Shown: positions 33,676 through 46,061, counted from the first letter of the stretch. The stretch: 64,000 nucleotides of DNA from Rhodotorula mucilaginosa (GCA_034406715.1 CP137864.1:1922001-1986000), one strand, 5' to 3'. The notes: generated by a model from the sequence alone, not told the origin. Numbers and translations: made by a program.

Positions 33676-35622
33676 ATGCTTCGCTCCGCCATCCCTCGCG
33701 GCCCGCTGCTGCCGGCGTCGGTGCCCGGCTGCACCTGCGCCCGCCAGGCTTCGCACTATCCGGCTTCCCTCTCGACCGCTTCGCACCCTCCGCCGCCGCC
33801 CCCGCTCGCTCCGAGCACCGCCCACGCATCCAACGCCGATCTGTCGGCCGCGTACGACAACCCCGCATGGTCAGACCCGGCCTACGTGAGGCGGTACCGC
33901 GATCCGGCGCGCCGTGACGTTTTTCCTAGTCAAGCCGCGGGACAGCTCCACTCGAAACGTCCGCTCGCAACGAGGACCCGCGCCGCCCGCAGCGATGCAC
34001 GCAACGTCGAAGGTGAAGCCGGTATGCCCGCCCTCCAGTCGACTTCGGCGTCGGCGAGCGAACCGCACCACGTCGCCGACGGGGCGAACGGCAACGGCAA
34101 GCGTCCGAGGCGCAACCGACTCGAGATGGAGGCGCTCTGGTCCGGCGGCGACTTTTCCCCTCCCATCCCCCTCGAGTCGTACAAGGCCCAGACGACTCGA
34201 CCCAAGCACGCGCTCCTGTTCCCCGGTTCCGGATCGCAGTACGTCCAGATGGGCTACTTTCTCCGGCAAACCCCGGCCGCGCAAGAGGTCTGGGCCGAGG
34301 CAGAACACGCCCTCCACGGCTTTGAAGAGTGGCGGAGAGGTCTCCACCTGCACGAGCTCCCCGGCGAGGCGGGCGAGTTGGGCCGCATGCTCGACGAAAC
34401 CGAGGCGGCGCGGAGTCGCGAGACTCGTTTAAAGGACATCGTCTTTGAAGGACCGCAAGACGAGCTCACGCGCTCGTCCAACGCCCAACCCGCCATCTTG
34501 ATCACCTCTATCGCCTTCTTGCGCGCTCTCGAGGTGCGTGGCGCAGCCATTTCCGTCGTCGGTCCAATCTCCGGTCAGCTGACCAGGCCCATAATTTCTT
34601 TTCGAGCTGTACAGAAGCAGCACAAACTCCCGCTCGCCTTGACGTCGTCTCTCATTCTCGGTCACTCGTCTGGCGAATACTCTGCCGCCGTCGCCGCCGG
34701 CGCCCTCTCGCTCGTCGACGCCGTCCGCCTGACGCGACTGCACGGCCTGCTCACCCATTACGCCCTCTCGCTTCCTTCGATCCGACTCTCTCCCGACTAT
34801 GACGCCCCTCCCACTCACCGCGGTCAAATGTCGGCCCTCGTGCTGAACCCGGGTCACTCGCACGCCGAGTTGGCCGAGGTGATCCGCCAAGTCCGGGCGA
34901 GTCGGACCGCCTCCTCCGACGACCCGGAGACCCAAGGTTGTCAAGGTACCGTCGAAGTCGCGAGCTTCAACTCGACGACTCAGGTCGTCCTCGCCGGAAC
35001 TCGAGACGGCATCATGCGCGCGAGCGAAGTCTTGTGCGAGCGCGAAATCGCGAGCCGCGCCGCCGACCTTCCCGTCTCGTAAGCTTCTCGCGTGCCCTTC
35101 CTCAGGCTTTGGTCAAAGTGAGTGCATGAACTAAATCTGCCCCTCTTTCCGATAATCACCTCCTGCAGCGCGCCGTTCCACTGCTCTTTCATGGCTCCGG
35201 CTGCCACGGGCATGCAAGCCGCGCTCTCTTCGCCGTCCATCTCGCTGCACACGCCCTCCTCGCCCCTCATGTCCGGCCTCGACGCGAGCCTGATCACGAC
35301 CCCTTCCTCGCTCGTCAGCAACCTCGTCGCGCAGATCTCGCTCCCCGTCCGGTGGTCGACGTGCCTCGCTTCGTTGCCGACCCAGCACCAGATCAGGAGG
35401 CTCGTCTTCCTCGGACCGGGGCAGGCCCTCGCCAACCTGGCGCGGAGAGACGCGAAACTCTTGCGCGAAGCGGAAAAGGCGGCTCGTGCAGCGGCGGGTG
35501 GTCGGGACCAAGACGCAGCGCAAGAAGACGTGGACTCGAAAGAGACCGAGGTCATTAGCGTCGCGACCGAGAAGGACATGGACCGTCTCCGCGAGATCTG
35601 GGAAGAAGAAGATGGCGTCTAA
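33676..35622 (+). CDS. MCT1: mitochondrial malonyl-CoA:ACP transacylase
   Basis: A 591-residue protein from exons 33676-34533, 34615-35078 and 35169-35622. It transfers malonyl groups to acyl carrier protein in mitochondrial type II fatty acid synthesis. The FabD fold begins at HALLFPGSGSQYVQMGYFL and the nucleophile Ser lies in the elbow ILGHSSGEYSAAVAAGALS. The APFHCSFM stretch carries the catalytic His. The first ~170 residues are Arg/Ser/Ala/Pro-rich with few acids, consistent with a long mitochondrial targeting leader, and start MLRSAIPRGPLLPAS. That leader is longer than in the yeast enzyme (about 360 residues in total). An acidic Ala-rich tail (from REAEKAARAAAGG) extends beyond the core. 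Confidence 0.86.
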
Positions 35623-36104
35623 CGTACTCTCTTCACCCTTCGCTCACCTTCCCCCGTGTATCCTTCTCCGTCCCCGAGTCAATTTCCGTGTTCCTCAAAC
35701 AAAAGATCTACTCAAGTGCTGTTGTTTATGTACGCTGCGCATCTTGAATTCTCGCGTTCTGCCCTATCACCCTGCAGCGTGTTCCGTCGTCACATCGGCT
35801 GAGAGGCAAGCCCGAGGACTGTTCGAGAGTTTAAAAGAGCTTTATACAAGTCTGATGACGGAATCAGGGAGGAACGCTACACAAGTACAAGCGAGAGGAC
35901 ACAGTGGCGACAAGCAGATTCGGAAACTCGGGGAGAGAGAGAGAGGAGACAGAAACAATGCGAAACAGGGAGACTCGAGACAGGCAAGAGATGACGGTCA
36001 ACGCATCGAAGGAGGACGGGGGAGGGTGGGTATTGGAGCTTCAGAGTGCTCGACATGCGGTGGGGAGCACGCCCAGGGGAAAGACTGAGAGGGGGTTATC
36101 GTCT
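35623..36104. other. convergent 3' region
   Basis: About 480 bases between two convergent stop codons, with GAGAGA-rich sequence near 35930-35990. No gene seen. Confidence 0.5.
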
Positions 36105-38226
36105 TCACTGCTGCTCGGCGGCGGCAAAGTCCGCTGCGAGCTCCTTGACGAGGTCGGCGACTTCCTCGACCTCGACGCGGATCTCACTCCGGAGCGCCTC
36201 GAGTTCGTTCTGGAGCTTCTCGACGAGCGCGGACGCCATCTTCTCCTCGGACGCGACGGCCTCTTCAAAACGCCACTTGCCTTCGGGCTTCTGCTTGGAA
36301 GGGACGGACGACTCGTCGCCCTTCTTGGGCGCGGACCAGTCGTTGAACGAGAGAATGTTGGGCGAGCCATCGCCAATGTCCTGTAGGCCAGCAAAAAACG
36401 GTCAGTCTCAGTCCGCAGAACGTGACATTCCGAACAGCAGGGATGAGACGACTTGTGTCTTGACTTACGGTGAGAACCTTCGGAGTGCCAATCTCAATCA
36501 TGTGCTTCTTGAGCGCCTTGGGGCTCAAGAGGTGGTCCTCGGGCTTGCCAACAAACGAGCGACGCGAGCCGAACGCGATCTGGCCGAGCGCGGACGCGAA
36601 CGAGGTCGAAGTCTTCGCTTCGGCCTGGAGGGCGAGCGCCTCTTCTTTGGCGGCCTTGGCGGCCCACTCGGTACCGAGAAGGTAGGCGGCGAGGCCGGCA
36701 ATGTGAGGCGAGGCCATCCTGTGAAATTGGAGATGCGTTTAGTCAGCTTCCCACTTATGAGTATCCTGCGCGTATGCATACGGCCTCGGGCGGCAGCAGG
36801 CATCAAGAAAGAGAAAGAGAGCAGCCGACTCACGAGGTGCCCGAGATCGAGTTGACGGAGCGGTTGCCCGTGTTCCAGATCGAACGGATGTTGAGACCGG
36901 GAGCAAAGATGTCGACACACTTGCCGTAGTTGGAGAAGTAGGCGCGCTCGTCACCGATGGTAGAAGCACCGACGGTGATGGCACCCTGAGCGGCGGCGGG
37001 CGAGTACGAGCAGGCGTCGCGGTTGTCGTTACCGGCCTGCGTGAGAAGATGTAAAGATGTCAGCTCTTGTCGACACGCTCCCGGATATAGGATTTGGATA
37101 CTCACGGCGACGGCAAAGTGGAGACCGTCGTCGACGGCAGCGTCGACGGCGTCATCGAGGGCCTGACTCTTTCCTCCGCCGAGCGACATGTTGGCGACGG
37201 AACCCTTGTGCTTCGGGTTCTTGCCCTTGGCTTTGAGGTTGGCCTGCTCGGCGGCCGAGTCGGCAGCCCACGCGACGCCCTTGACGACGTCCGACATGGA
37301 GCCGGACCCGCCGGCGCCGAGGACCTTGACGGCGACAATGTTGGCGCGCTTGGCGACGCCGTACTCGCGCGAGGCGATGGTGCCGGCGACGTGCGAGCCG
37401 TGGCCGTTCAAGTCCTGGTCCGGGTCCTGCGGGACGGTCGTGCCCCAGCGGGCGCGGCCCTCGAGTTCGACGTGGTCGATGTTGACTCCGGTGTCGATGA
37501 CATACGCATCGACGCCTTCTCCAGCCTGGTGCTCGTACTCGTACTTGCTAAAGGTACCGAACGACAGAGTCTTGCGGTGCGAGATGCGTGCGAGGCCCTG
37601 TCGAGTAAAGTCCCCTCGTATCAGTCATCTGCCCCCACACTTCGGCAAGAAGGTGGCGGGACCGAGTCACGCCACGGGTCAGAACTCACCCAGGGCGCGC
37701 CGTTCTCGACGTCCTGCGTCTTGACGATAGTGTCACGCTCTACGTACTTGACGCCCTTGAGCGCGCGGATCTCGTCGACGAGCTGCTCGGGGAAGTGACC
37801 CGAGTAGCCTTTCAGTTGCTTGCGGAGGGGACCGGCAGCGTTGACGCTGCTCGCGGTCGCCTCGCGCGGCGACAGGTGGTGCTGCTCGCGCTTGCCGCCG
37901 ACGTGGAAGGTGTGCTTGATGCCGCGGTACACGTCGTCGACGAGGCTGCTCTGGTGGCGGGCGTGCAGCGACTGGACGTGGGCGTGGTGCTGCGCGACGT
38001 CGTCCTGGTCGAGCGAGTCGTCGAGGACGACAATGTACGAATCACGGATCACGTGGTCGTTGGTGACCAAGTCGCTCGCGTGGTCCGAGTCAGAATGGGG
38101 CGGTGGCGGCGTGTAGAGGGGAGCGAGCGTCGTCTGACGGACGAGCGAGTCGATCGGCGAAGCGCTGACGGTCGCTGCGGACCACGCGAGCGCCGAGGCT
38201 GCGAGGGCGCACAAGTGTCGATGCAT
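36105..38226 (-). CDS. subtilisin-family serine protease (cerevisin/proteinase K-like) with C-terminal helix
   Basis: A 585-residue peptidase S8 preproprotein from exons 38226-37690, 37597-37106, 37036-36834, 36718-36469 and 36380-36105. A signal peptide is visible (MHRHLCALAASALAWSAATV). An I9 propeptide follows (DSYIVVLDDSLDQDD to VKYVERDTIV). The catalytic triad is intact: Asp in AYVIDTGVNID, His in NGHGSHVAGTIA, Ser in ISGTSMASPHIAGLA (split by intron 3); the oxyanion Asn lies in VAAGNDNRDAC. After the Ser, the usual end of the fold is enlarged by an Ala/Lys-rich helix and then an acidic, heptad-like C-terminal segment (EEKMASALVEKLQNELEALR), not standard for secreted proteinase K but seen in vacuolar protease B-like forms. 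A vacuolar or secreted protease is inferred. Confidence 0.88.
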
Positions 38227-38532
38227 TGGCGGGTATGCTCTTGTGGGAAAGAGCGAAGGCTAGGGTATGGAGGAAGAGAGAGAAGGAGAGTCGAGCGGGC
38301 TGACGACGCCGCGGCGTGCACCGCATCGGCGATCGACCGCCACATCATCACCAAGGCCAGCGTGCGGGGAATCCTTATCGGTGCATACACTCGCACGCAC
38401 TCTCGCACCATCAACATGGGCTGCTTCCATCGTCAGATCATGCCATTGCGAGTCTACTCTTCTCTCTCTCTCTGTGTGCCCCCGAATGTTCTTGGCAAAC
38501 GAGAGCGCGTTCTATAACCGCGCGCAAGCCGT
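38227..38532. other. spacer between subtilisin start and GNAT stop
   Basis: About 306 bases acting as the protease promoter side and the acetyltransferase 3' side. It contains a short CT repeat at 38458-38472. Nothing else seen. Confidence 0.5.
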
Positions 38533-39577
38533 TCATGCAGACGCGGTAAAGTCCTTGTGGTACACGATCGCGTCGACGTACTCTTCGCCCTGCCCGTCCT
38601 TGCGCTTGAGCCGTCCAGCGCCCGGGATCAACCCGGCGCGCGTAAACCCGAGCGCGTCCCAGATCCGGACGCTCGCCTCGTTCGAGGTGTAGACGAGGTT
38701 GAACACGCTCCCGCGGTACCCGAGCTGCGGACCGTAGTGCAGGTACGCGCGGCCGAGGGTCGACCCGACGCGGAGGCCGCGGTGGACGGTCGGGACGACG
38801 AACCCTGCGTTGCACAGGTGAGAGGACCGGCCGGGGTAGTTGGGCTGCGTTGGGTCAGAAGGGGAAAGTCAGTCTCCCCGGCGCGTTTGGGTCTTGTGAG
38901 CGCCTCGGAAGCTGTTGGGAGCACTCGCCTTGACATCTGCAAATAAGAGGAGACCGGCGAGTGAGCGACTGGAAGAAGAAACGCAAGGTTCGGGGAGAGA
39001 GAGCGGAGTGGGACAACGTACAGAACATTCCGAGGACGCATTCCCGATACGGCCGTCCTGCGACCACTTGATCGAGCGTCAAGCCCGTTTCTCGCTCGAG
39101 TCCGTCTGTCGCGCTTGCAACTTCGGAAGGAGCGCTCGTGTCCAAGACTCCGAGGAAGCAGTCGGCGGCTGAAAGAGACCAGAGTCAGCAGGACTCGCGG
39201 TTAAGCCTCCCCCATACTCGGAAGCGGAGCGTGGCAAACGACTGACCAAAGAAGTATGCTGCCTAATTACGATAGTCCGGCTGTTCAGCTCGAGTTGCGG
39301 CTGCACCTCTCAGAGTGCTCGAGAAGTGGGGGAAGCGGAGGCAACTCACAAACTCGTCGAGGCTGAGTTCGTTCATTTGAGGATAGGTCCTCCCTTCCCT
39401 GACGACATCGTTGAACGTGTCCTTCAAGAAGGCGAGCAGCTCGTCCGGGGCTTCGGAGCGAGACGCGAGTGGGAAGACGGTGAGTGCCTTTGACCCGTCG
39501 CCGGGGAGAGCGTACGATCGAGGCACGAGCGGGCCTTTGCGAGTCGGAGTAGCGATCGATCCGCCGTAGGGAGACAT
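38533..39577 (-). CDS. GNAT-family N-acetyltransferase
   Basis: A 236-residue protein from exons 39577-39350, 39262-39247, 39168-39022, 38936-38929 and 38844-38533. The GNAT core is seen in AAYFFAADCFLGVL, YVKPNYPGRSSHLCNAGFVV and VHRGLRVGSTLGRAYLHYGPQLG (acetyl-CoA loop R-G-x-x-x-G), then SNEASVRIWDALGF. Two internal exons are very small, 16 and 8 nt; both are required to restore the conserved AAYFFAADCF and GMFYVKPNYPGR strands. The last intron (38928-38845) uses a GC donor. Fungal members with this GFYIKPNYPGR strand have no well-established substrate, so only the acetyltransferase class is claimed. Confidence 0.82.
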
Positions 39578-40213
39578 GTCCGCTCTATACTCTATGAGGA
39601 TCAAGTCAGTGTGGCGCGCCTCACCCCCTTCCTCGCTCGAAGCTGAGCTGGAGATCCCTCAAACCGATCTGGATCTAAACAATAATTTTACTTCTGGAAT
39701 ATAGCGTTACTCGACTGGAAACTCTGGACTGTTTTGGGTGAGCGGCAGCGAGCCCCTGGCGCCCTTTCCGAGCCTGTCAAGGCCCGCGGCCGGGCGCTAG
39801 CCGGGGAGGTCACGACGGGGAGGCGGGCGGGCACTCAAATTCTTCTACAATAAGGCCTTTCAGCTGCGGTTAGGGGAGGCGGGCGGGTGCCGCAGAGCGT
39901 CTTGGGATCACGTCCGCAGGCGAGCGAGACGCAGCGAGCGAGACTGCTCAGCTGGTTGGAGCGCAAGCAGCTGCGCGACGGCGATCCGTTGACCAATTCA
40001 CCTCACTTCACCACCATGGATCCGGGAGCCTGGAGAGGATTTTTCTAGACAATATGAAGCTTAGTTGGTCGCTCGGAAGGGGTTGGAGGCGCGCCCCGGC
40101 GCGCTGCTCGATTCCTCGCAGCGCTTGCCAGGTGGAGGCGGACCTCTTTCTCTCGGCCGGACGACGCCCGAGTTGACTTTGACGAGTCAGGAGTCTCTCT
40201 CACAGGCACAAGG
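39578..40213. other. divergent promoter region with repeated G-rich box
   Basis: About 636 bases between the GNAT gene (minus) and DOM34 (plus). A 15-bp element GGGGAGGCGGGCGGG occurs twice in direct orientation at 39817-39831 and 39873-39887, with AT-rich sequence between. An ATG at 40054 begins MKL, the usual start of Dom34, but no in-phase splice to the next exon was found. Confidence 0.55.
39817..39887. promoter_or_regulatory. paired 15-bp G-rich direct repeats
   Basis: Two exact copies of GGGGAGGCGGGCGGG, 56 bases apart start to start, flank TTCTTCTACAATAAGGCCTTTC in the gap between divergent genes. Placement suggests a zinc-finger-type activator site shared by GNAT and DOM34 promoters; this is inference from sequence only. 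Confidence 0.4.
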
Positions 40214-42333
40214 ATGCTGCTCGTGAAATCGCACATAGAGCGGGACGGCTCAGGCTATGTCACCCTGCGCCGTGTGTCCTTGGCAACCGTCTCCCAGGCG
40301 CGGGTAGCAGACATCTCCGACTGACCGACCGCCTGTCGACCACTCCTTTTGTGCGCACAGCCCAGGATGACGAAGATATGTGGCACGCTTACAATGTCAT
40401 CGCCAAGGGAGACCAGCTCAGAGCATCGGCAGTCCGGTGCGTCGTCAGCTCGCAAGCGACTCTTTGCTCGCTTCGAGCGGTGACCTCATCACCAGGCCGC
40501 CGTCCTCTCGGAGCGTGTGGGTATCCGCTGCCTGCGCTGACGAAGACATGTGCTTGTCCTCCATAGACGAATCACCAGCGAATCGGCAACCGGTTCCACC
40601 TCGTCGTACCGGATGCACCTCAAATTGACCATCCAGGTCGACCGCGTCCTCTATTCTGCCCTCGCCCAGCCCGACGTGGCAGCCGCTGCCGACCCTCTCG
40701 CAGCGAACGGTGGATCGACCGCTGCTGCTGCGTCGTCCGGAACGGCAGGGACCACGACTCTGCACGTCTCGGGCAAGGTCACGAGCGAGAACGAGCATGT
40801 CAAGAAGGGCGCGTTCCACACCCTCGACCTCGAGATTGGGAGGGATTTCACCATAATCAAGGGTGAAGGAGAGTGGGACTCGGTCGCGCGAGAGCGGATC
40901 AAGGAGATGACGGAACCGGGCAGGGGAGCAGACGTCGGAGCCATCGTCTGTGGCGAAGGTGAGAGCGCGCGTCATGTCTTCCCCTCGAGGACTGGTTCGA
41001 CATCCTACCCTGCAGCAGGATCAAGATCTGACATCGTGAGACTGCTTTCAGGAGTGGCCAACATTTGCATCATCACGAATCACACGACCATCGTGCGGCA
41101 GCGGATAGATGTGCCCGTCCCGCGGAAACGGAAAGGAGGAGGCACCGCGCTCGGTGCAGATCGAGTGGGACCTGATCCTCCTAGAATCACGAACCAAGTT
41201 CTATGACTGACGAGAATCCGATGCTTGCAGGCCCACTCCAAGTTCCTCATGCAGGTCTACGATGCCGTCAACCGACATTTCAACTTTGACGAGCTCAAGG
41301 TTCTCATCATCGCCTCGCCCGGCTTTACTAAAGAGACGGTCTATTCCTTCTTGCTCGAAGAGGCAGTGGTGCGTTCTCTTCCGTACCTCGGTCGGTCGGT
41401 GCTCTGGAAGGATCCTGACCGGGTACCCGTCGGTGGCGTGCAGAGACAAAACAACAAGGCGCTCACGCAGGCCAAGAGCAAGTTCCTGTTGCTGCATTCG
41501 CCGTCACATCACGTGCACTCGCTCGCACAGATCTTGTCCAGCCCCGAGGTACGCCTACACATCGCCATTGCTCGTGAGAGGGAGGCCAACGCACACTCAC
41601 GGGCATGTCCTCGCTGCGCCCTGAACAGGTGTCAGCACAACTCAAGGACACCAAATTCGCGCAAGAGGGCGTCATGCTCGAAAAGTGCGCAAAGTTTCCC
41701 CGCGTGACTCTTGCCCAGCTCAAGCCCAGCTTGTCTTCCCGAATCGCTGATGTGGCGGGTCTTTTTCCGCACGCCCAACAGATTCTTCAAGATGCTCGAT
41801 GAGAACCCTCTACGGGCCTGGTACGGCGAATCGCACGTCTTCAAAGCTGCCGAACGAGGGGCAATCGGCAAACTCTTGGTATCGGATGAGCTCTTCCGGT
41901 GAGTACCCTCCTCGAACCCCTTCCTCTCTGAACGCTCGCAGCAGCAGGCTCTCGCTCACTGCTCCCGATTTCTCCTTCACAGCGCGCCTTCGGTCGCGAG
42001 GCGAAAACGGTTTGTCAAGCTCGTCGAGGACGTCAAGGCTTATGGTGGCGAGGTGTTGATGTTTTCGTCAATGCACGAATCCGGACAGCGTGAGTCGTTC
42101 CCGAGCACCGCGTTCTCGCTCTCCTCGGCCCACACCCCTGCTCCGAAGAGCTTGATGAATGTTGACGAGGCTCTGCTCTCACAGAACTGAACCAGCTCAC
42201 GGGCATCGCGGCTATTCTGACGTACCCGCTTGACATTGAGGTGGTCGAGGAGGAGGAGAGGGTTGAGCAAGAGGAGGCTCGCAAGGCTGCAGAAGAGGCA
42301 GGCGAAACGGTCGACGGCCCGGAGGAGGCATAG
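40214..42333 (+). CDS. DOM34: Dom34/Pelota ribosome rescue factor
   Basis: A 436-residue eRF1-related factor from ten exons: 40214-40271, 40361-40436, 40567-40958, 41052-41164, 41231-41368, 41444-41548, 41629-41684, 41782-41898, 41983-42089 and 42185-42333. With Hbs1 it splits ribosomes stalled in no-go and non-stop decay, in the cytosol. The Sm-like N domain ([43 protein letters not shown]) and the eRF1-like domains ([62 protein letters not shown]) are intact, and the GGQ loop of eRF1 is absent, as expected. An acidic C-terminal tail follows. The ATG at 40214 gives [14 protein letters not shown], one residue off the usual MKLV start. Confidence 0.9.
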
Positions 42334-42809
42334 TGGTCCTTGAAAGCGCGATAACTTGGTTCGCGTCAAGTCCAGGATACGGGTCAAGCGGGTCATGACT
42401 TGGGAGGTCTGCCGAAAGACTCTCGGTTGCGACAGCCTTGGTGCCTTGGTAAATCGGCATTCGATGTAGGGAGATTTACCATGCATCGACCCGAGTACGT
42501 CGAGGTGTTTGCGGTATGCGAGAAGGGACTTGTGAATTTTTTCGTTGCCGGGGGCAAGCCAGCGAGAGGCGGTCGAGCCGTGGCAGGCGCTGGCTCGTGC
42601 ACGCTCGCGAGCAGGCTCTGCCGGTACGCTGGTCTTGCAGGAGCTCTACCACTGCGACTCGGTACTTTTCTAGCCGCTCCTCGACCCGCGTGTGCCCGTG
42701 CGAGTCGCGCCAACCCGCCCGTGCCGACTTTCAGCCCCTGCGACCCGCGAACTCTGAAGCGGCCGCTCTACGACCCCGGGAGGCCCACAGGCTCGACCAG
42801 CAGATCAAG
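42334..42809. other. intergenic region upstream of KAP104
   Basis: About 476 bases between stop of DOM34 and start of the transportin gene, same strand. The frame is open upstream of the chosen ATG, but no homologous residues are seen before it. Confidence 0.5.
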
Positions 42810-45800
42810 ATGGCGTGGCAGCCTAATGCCGGCGGACTCGAAGAGCTCCTCGCGTGCTTGAGGAGCTCTGGGTCGCCCGACACGAAAGTTCAGGAGAGCG
42901 TCAACGAGGTGCGTTCCAGCGCTGCGCTCACACTCGCGTACAAGGACGCCGAGGAGCTCGCGAGACTACGGAGTACCCGACCGGGCTGACCCTCGAATGC
43001 GCGCCCGTTTACAGCGGCTGGAGCAGTTCAACAACGTCCCCGAGTACAATCAGTACCTCACGTATATCCTTACCCAACTCCCCGCCGAGGATGTCACCGT
43101 CCGGTCCATGGCCGGTCTCTTGCTCAAGAACAACATCCGACTCCGCCTCAACACCTTTGCGCCGAGCGTCATCGAGTACGTCAAGGCCAACATCTTTTCC
43201 GCGATCGGAGACTCGACCAGCATGATCCGCAACACCGTCTCGACCGTCATCGACACGCTCCTCGTAGAGCTCTCGCCCGAGAACTGGACCGAGGCGCTCA
43301 GTCGCCTGATGGAGCTCGTCGACTCGCACGACCAGCTGGCTCAAGAGGTCCGTCTCCTCGGACCTACCTCGGTTTCCGGTTCCCCCCCTCTTGCACAGAC
43401 TAACCATGCCGCCGTATCGTACCGACACAGGGTGCCTTCAGCGCTTTGGACAAGCTTTGCCAGGACATTCCCAAGAAGCTCGAGCAGCTTCAGATTGGCG
43501 GACAGCGACCTCTCGACTTTATGGTTCCGAAATTCCTCGCCCACATCGACTCTCCGTACCCGAAAATCCGAAACTATGCCCTGTCCTGCGCGATCCAGTT
43601 CATCTCGCCCGACAACAACGCCCTCACGGTCCACCTCGAGCAGTTCATCGTCGCCCTGTTCAAGCACGCCTCGGACGATTCGATCGACGTCCGAAAGACG
43701 GTTTGCCAGGCGCTCGTGCAACTCCTCGCGACGCGCCCCGACGTCCTCATCCCGCACATGACGAGCGTCGTCGAGTTCATGCTCTATTCGACCCAGGACA
43801 CGGACAACGAGGAGGTCGCGCTCGAGGCGTGCGAGTTCTGGCTGACGTTCGCCGAAGATCCCGAGCTCGTCAACCACCTGCGGCCGTTCCTGCCCAAGGT
43901 GATCCCCGTCCTGCTGCAGAGTATGGTCTACTCGGAGGACGACGTCCTCTTGCTCGACACCGAGGAAGACGACGCGGCCGTCCCCGACAAGGCCTCCGAC
44001 ATCAAGCCGCACCTGCTCTCGTCCAAAACGCACACGAACGAGCGATTAGAAGACGGTGACGCGAATGGCCAACCGGGCGCGAACCACATGTCCCGAGAAC
44101 GCGCCGATGACGACGATGACGAGGAAGGAGACGACGAGGAAGATTACGACGACGACGATGACGACGACGACGAAGCGTACACCGAGTGGAACCTCCGCAA
44201 GTGTGCCGCCGCCGCGCTCGACGTGATGGCGGTCGCATTCGAAGCCGAGATGCTCGAGGTCTTGCTCCCGTACCTCAAAGACAAACTCTACTCGCCGGAC
44301 TGGCTCGACCGAGAAAGCGGTGTTCTCGCCCTCGGCGCGATCGCGGAAGGTGCGCGCATCTCGGGCACGCTGCGATTGACTCGTAACGATTGCTGACGCT
44401 GTGTGTTGTACCCACGCTCGCCCCAGGCTGCATCACCGGCATTGAGCAGCACTTGCCCGTCCTGATGGGCTTCCTGATCAACTCGCTCAACGACCCGAAG
44501 CCGCTCGTCCGGTCGATCGCATGCTGGACCATCGGTCGGTACTCGAGCTGGACCATCAAGGACGACGCCACCCCCGAGCACAAGCAGCAGTACTTTGTTC
44601 CGGCGATGGAAGGCCTGCTCAAGATGTGCCTCGACAACAACAAGCGCGTGCAGGAAGCGGGCTGCTCGGCGTTCGCGACGCTCGAGGAGGAGGCGGGTCC
44701 CGAACTCGAGCCGTTCCTCGGGTCGATCCTCGGCAATCTCGTGTTTGCGTTCAACAAGTACCAGCAGAAGAACCTGCTCATCCTGTACGACGCGATCGGA
44801 ACGTTGGCCGACGCGGTCGGTTCCTCGCTCAACAACCAGGCCTATATCGACATCCTCATGCCGCCTCTGATCGCGAAATGGGGAGCGCTCAGTGACTCGG
44901 ATCCGGATATCATCCCCTTGCTCGAGGTGAGTCCCGCCGGCCCGCACGCACGATTTCAGCCGCCTGACCTGCACCTCGTGACACTCTGCAGTGCATGTCC
45001 TCTGTCGTCATCGCCGTCGGACCGGGCTTCGTCACCTACGCGCAACCGGTGTTCGCTCGCTGCGTTTCGATCGTCAAGCAGTCCCTCATCGACTTCCAGC
45101 AGTACCAGCAGGATCCCCTCAACTTTGACGAGCCCGACAAGACCTTCCTCATCGTCTCGCTCGACCTTCTCTCTGGCCTCACGCAAGGCCTCAACACCGC
45201 CATCACCGAGCTGTACTCGTCGAGCGACCCTCCGGTGCTGAGTCTCCTCGCCATGTGCCTGCAACACCCGGACGCGCCCGTTCGCCAATCATCCTACGCC
45301 CTCCTCGGCGACACGGCCATCTCTTGTTTCCCCATCCTCAAGCCTCTCGTGCCGCAGTTCATGCCGGTGCTCATCTCGCACATCCAGAGCGAGCCGCGAC
45401 TGGCCGAGGTCTCGGTCTGCAACAACGCGGCCTGGGCAGCCGGCGAGATCGCTCTCCAGGCCGGTGCCGAGATGGAGATGTGGGTCAATCCGCTCATGGA
45501 ACGCCTCGTGCCGATCCTGCTCAGCGCAAAGGCGGCGCGAAGCCTGACCGAGAACTCGGCCGTCACCATTGGCCGACTCGCGATCGTCTGCCCGCAACTG
45601 GTCGCGCCGCACCTCGAAGTGTTTGTCTCGGCCTGGTGCCAGGCGCTGGCCGACATCAAGGACAACGACGAGAAAGAGTCGGCGTTCCGCGGCATCTGTG
45701 CGGCGATTCAGGTCAACCCCGGTGGCATCTCGGCCGTGAGTCGTCTTGTCTCCCTCGCGCCCTAAACCCTCGTCGCAGGTCACTGATGAGAACGTCGGGC

Positions 45801-46061
45801 ACCGTTTACAGGCATTCGGCTACTTCCTCAACGCCGTTGCACGGTGGACGCGACCTTCGGAGCAGCTGAACGAGATGTTCAAGACGGTAGGTGTTTGCTT
45901 TCCCGACCGGTTTCTCTTGAGGGCGCATCTCTGACTCACGCTCGACTACACAGATTTTGCATGCGTTCAAGGGTATGACGGAAGGGCCGGCGTGGGACGC
46001 GCAGCTGTCGCATCTCCCGCCCATCATTGTGCAGCGGTTGCGCGAGCGATATGGCGTCTAG
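42810..46061 (+). CDS. KAP104: transportin / karyopherin beta-2
   Basis: A 925-residue nuclear import receptor from exons 42810-42908, 43015-43347, 43431-44349, 44427-44926, 44992-45735, 45812-45886 and 45954-46061. HEAT repeats run throughout. Start MAWQPNAGGLEELLACLRSS and the first repeats (VPEYNQYLTYILTQLPAED, RSMAGLLLKNNIR) are typical of Kap104/transportin. The acidic loop of repeat 8 is present near 44095-44180 as a nearly pure Asp/Glu stretch, followed by EWNLRKCAAAALDVMA. Later repeats such as VRSIACWTIGRYSSW and VCNNAAWAAGEIALQAG, and the end LPPIIVQRLRERYGV, all fit. It imports PY-NLS cargo such as mRNA-binding proteins. Length is close to the yeast protein (918). Confidence 0.93.

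Noticed and set aside
44095-44180. GAC/GAG run as a microsatellite insertion in KAP104
   Set aside because: It is the expected acidic loop of transportin.
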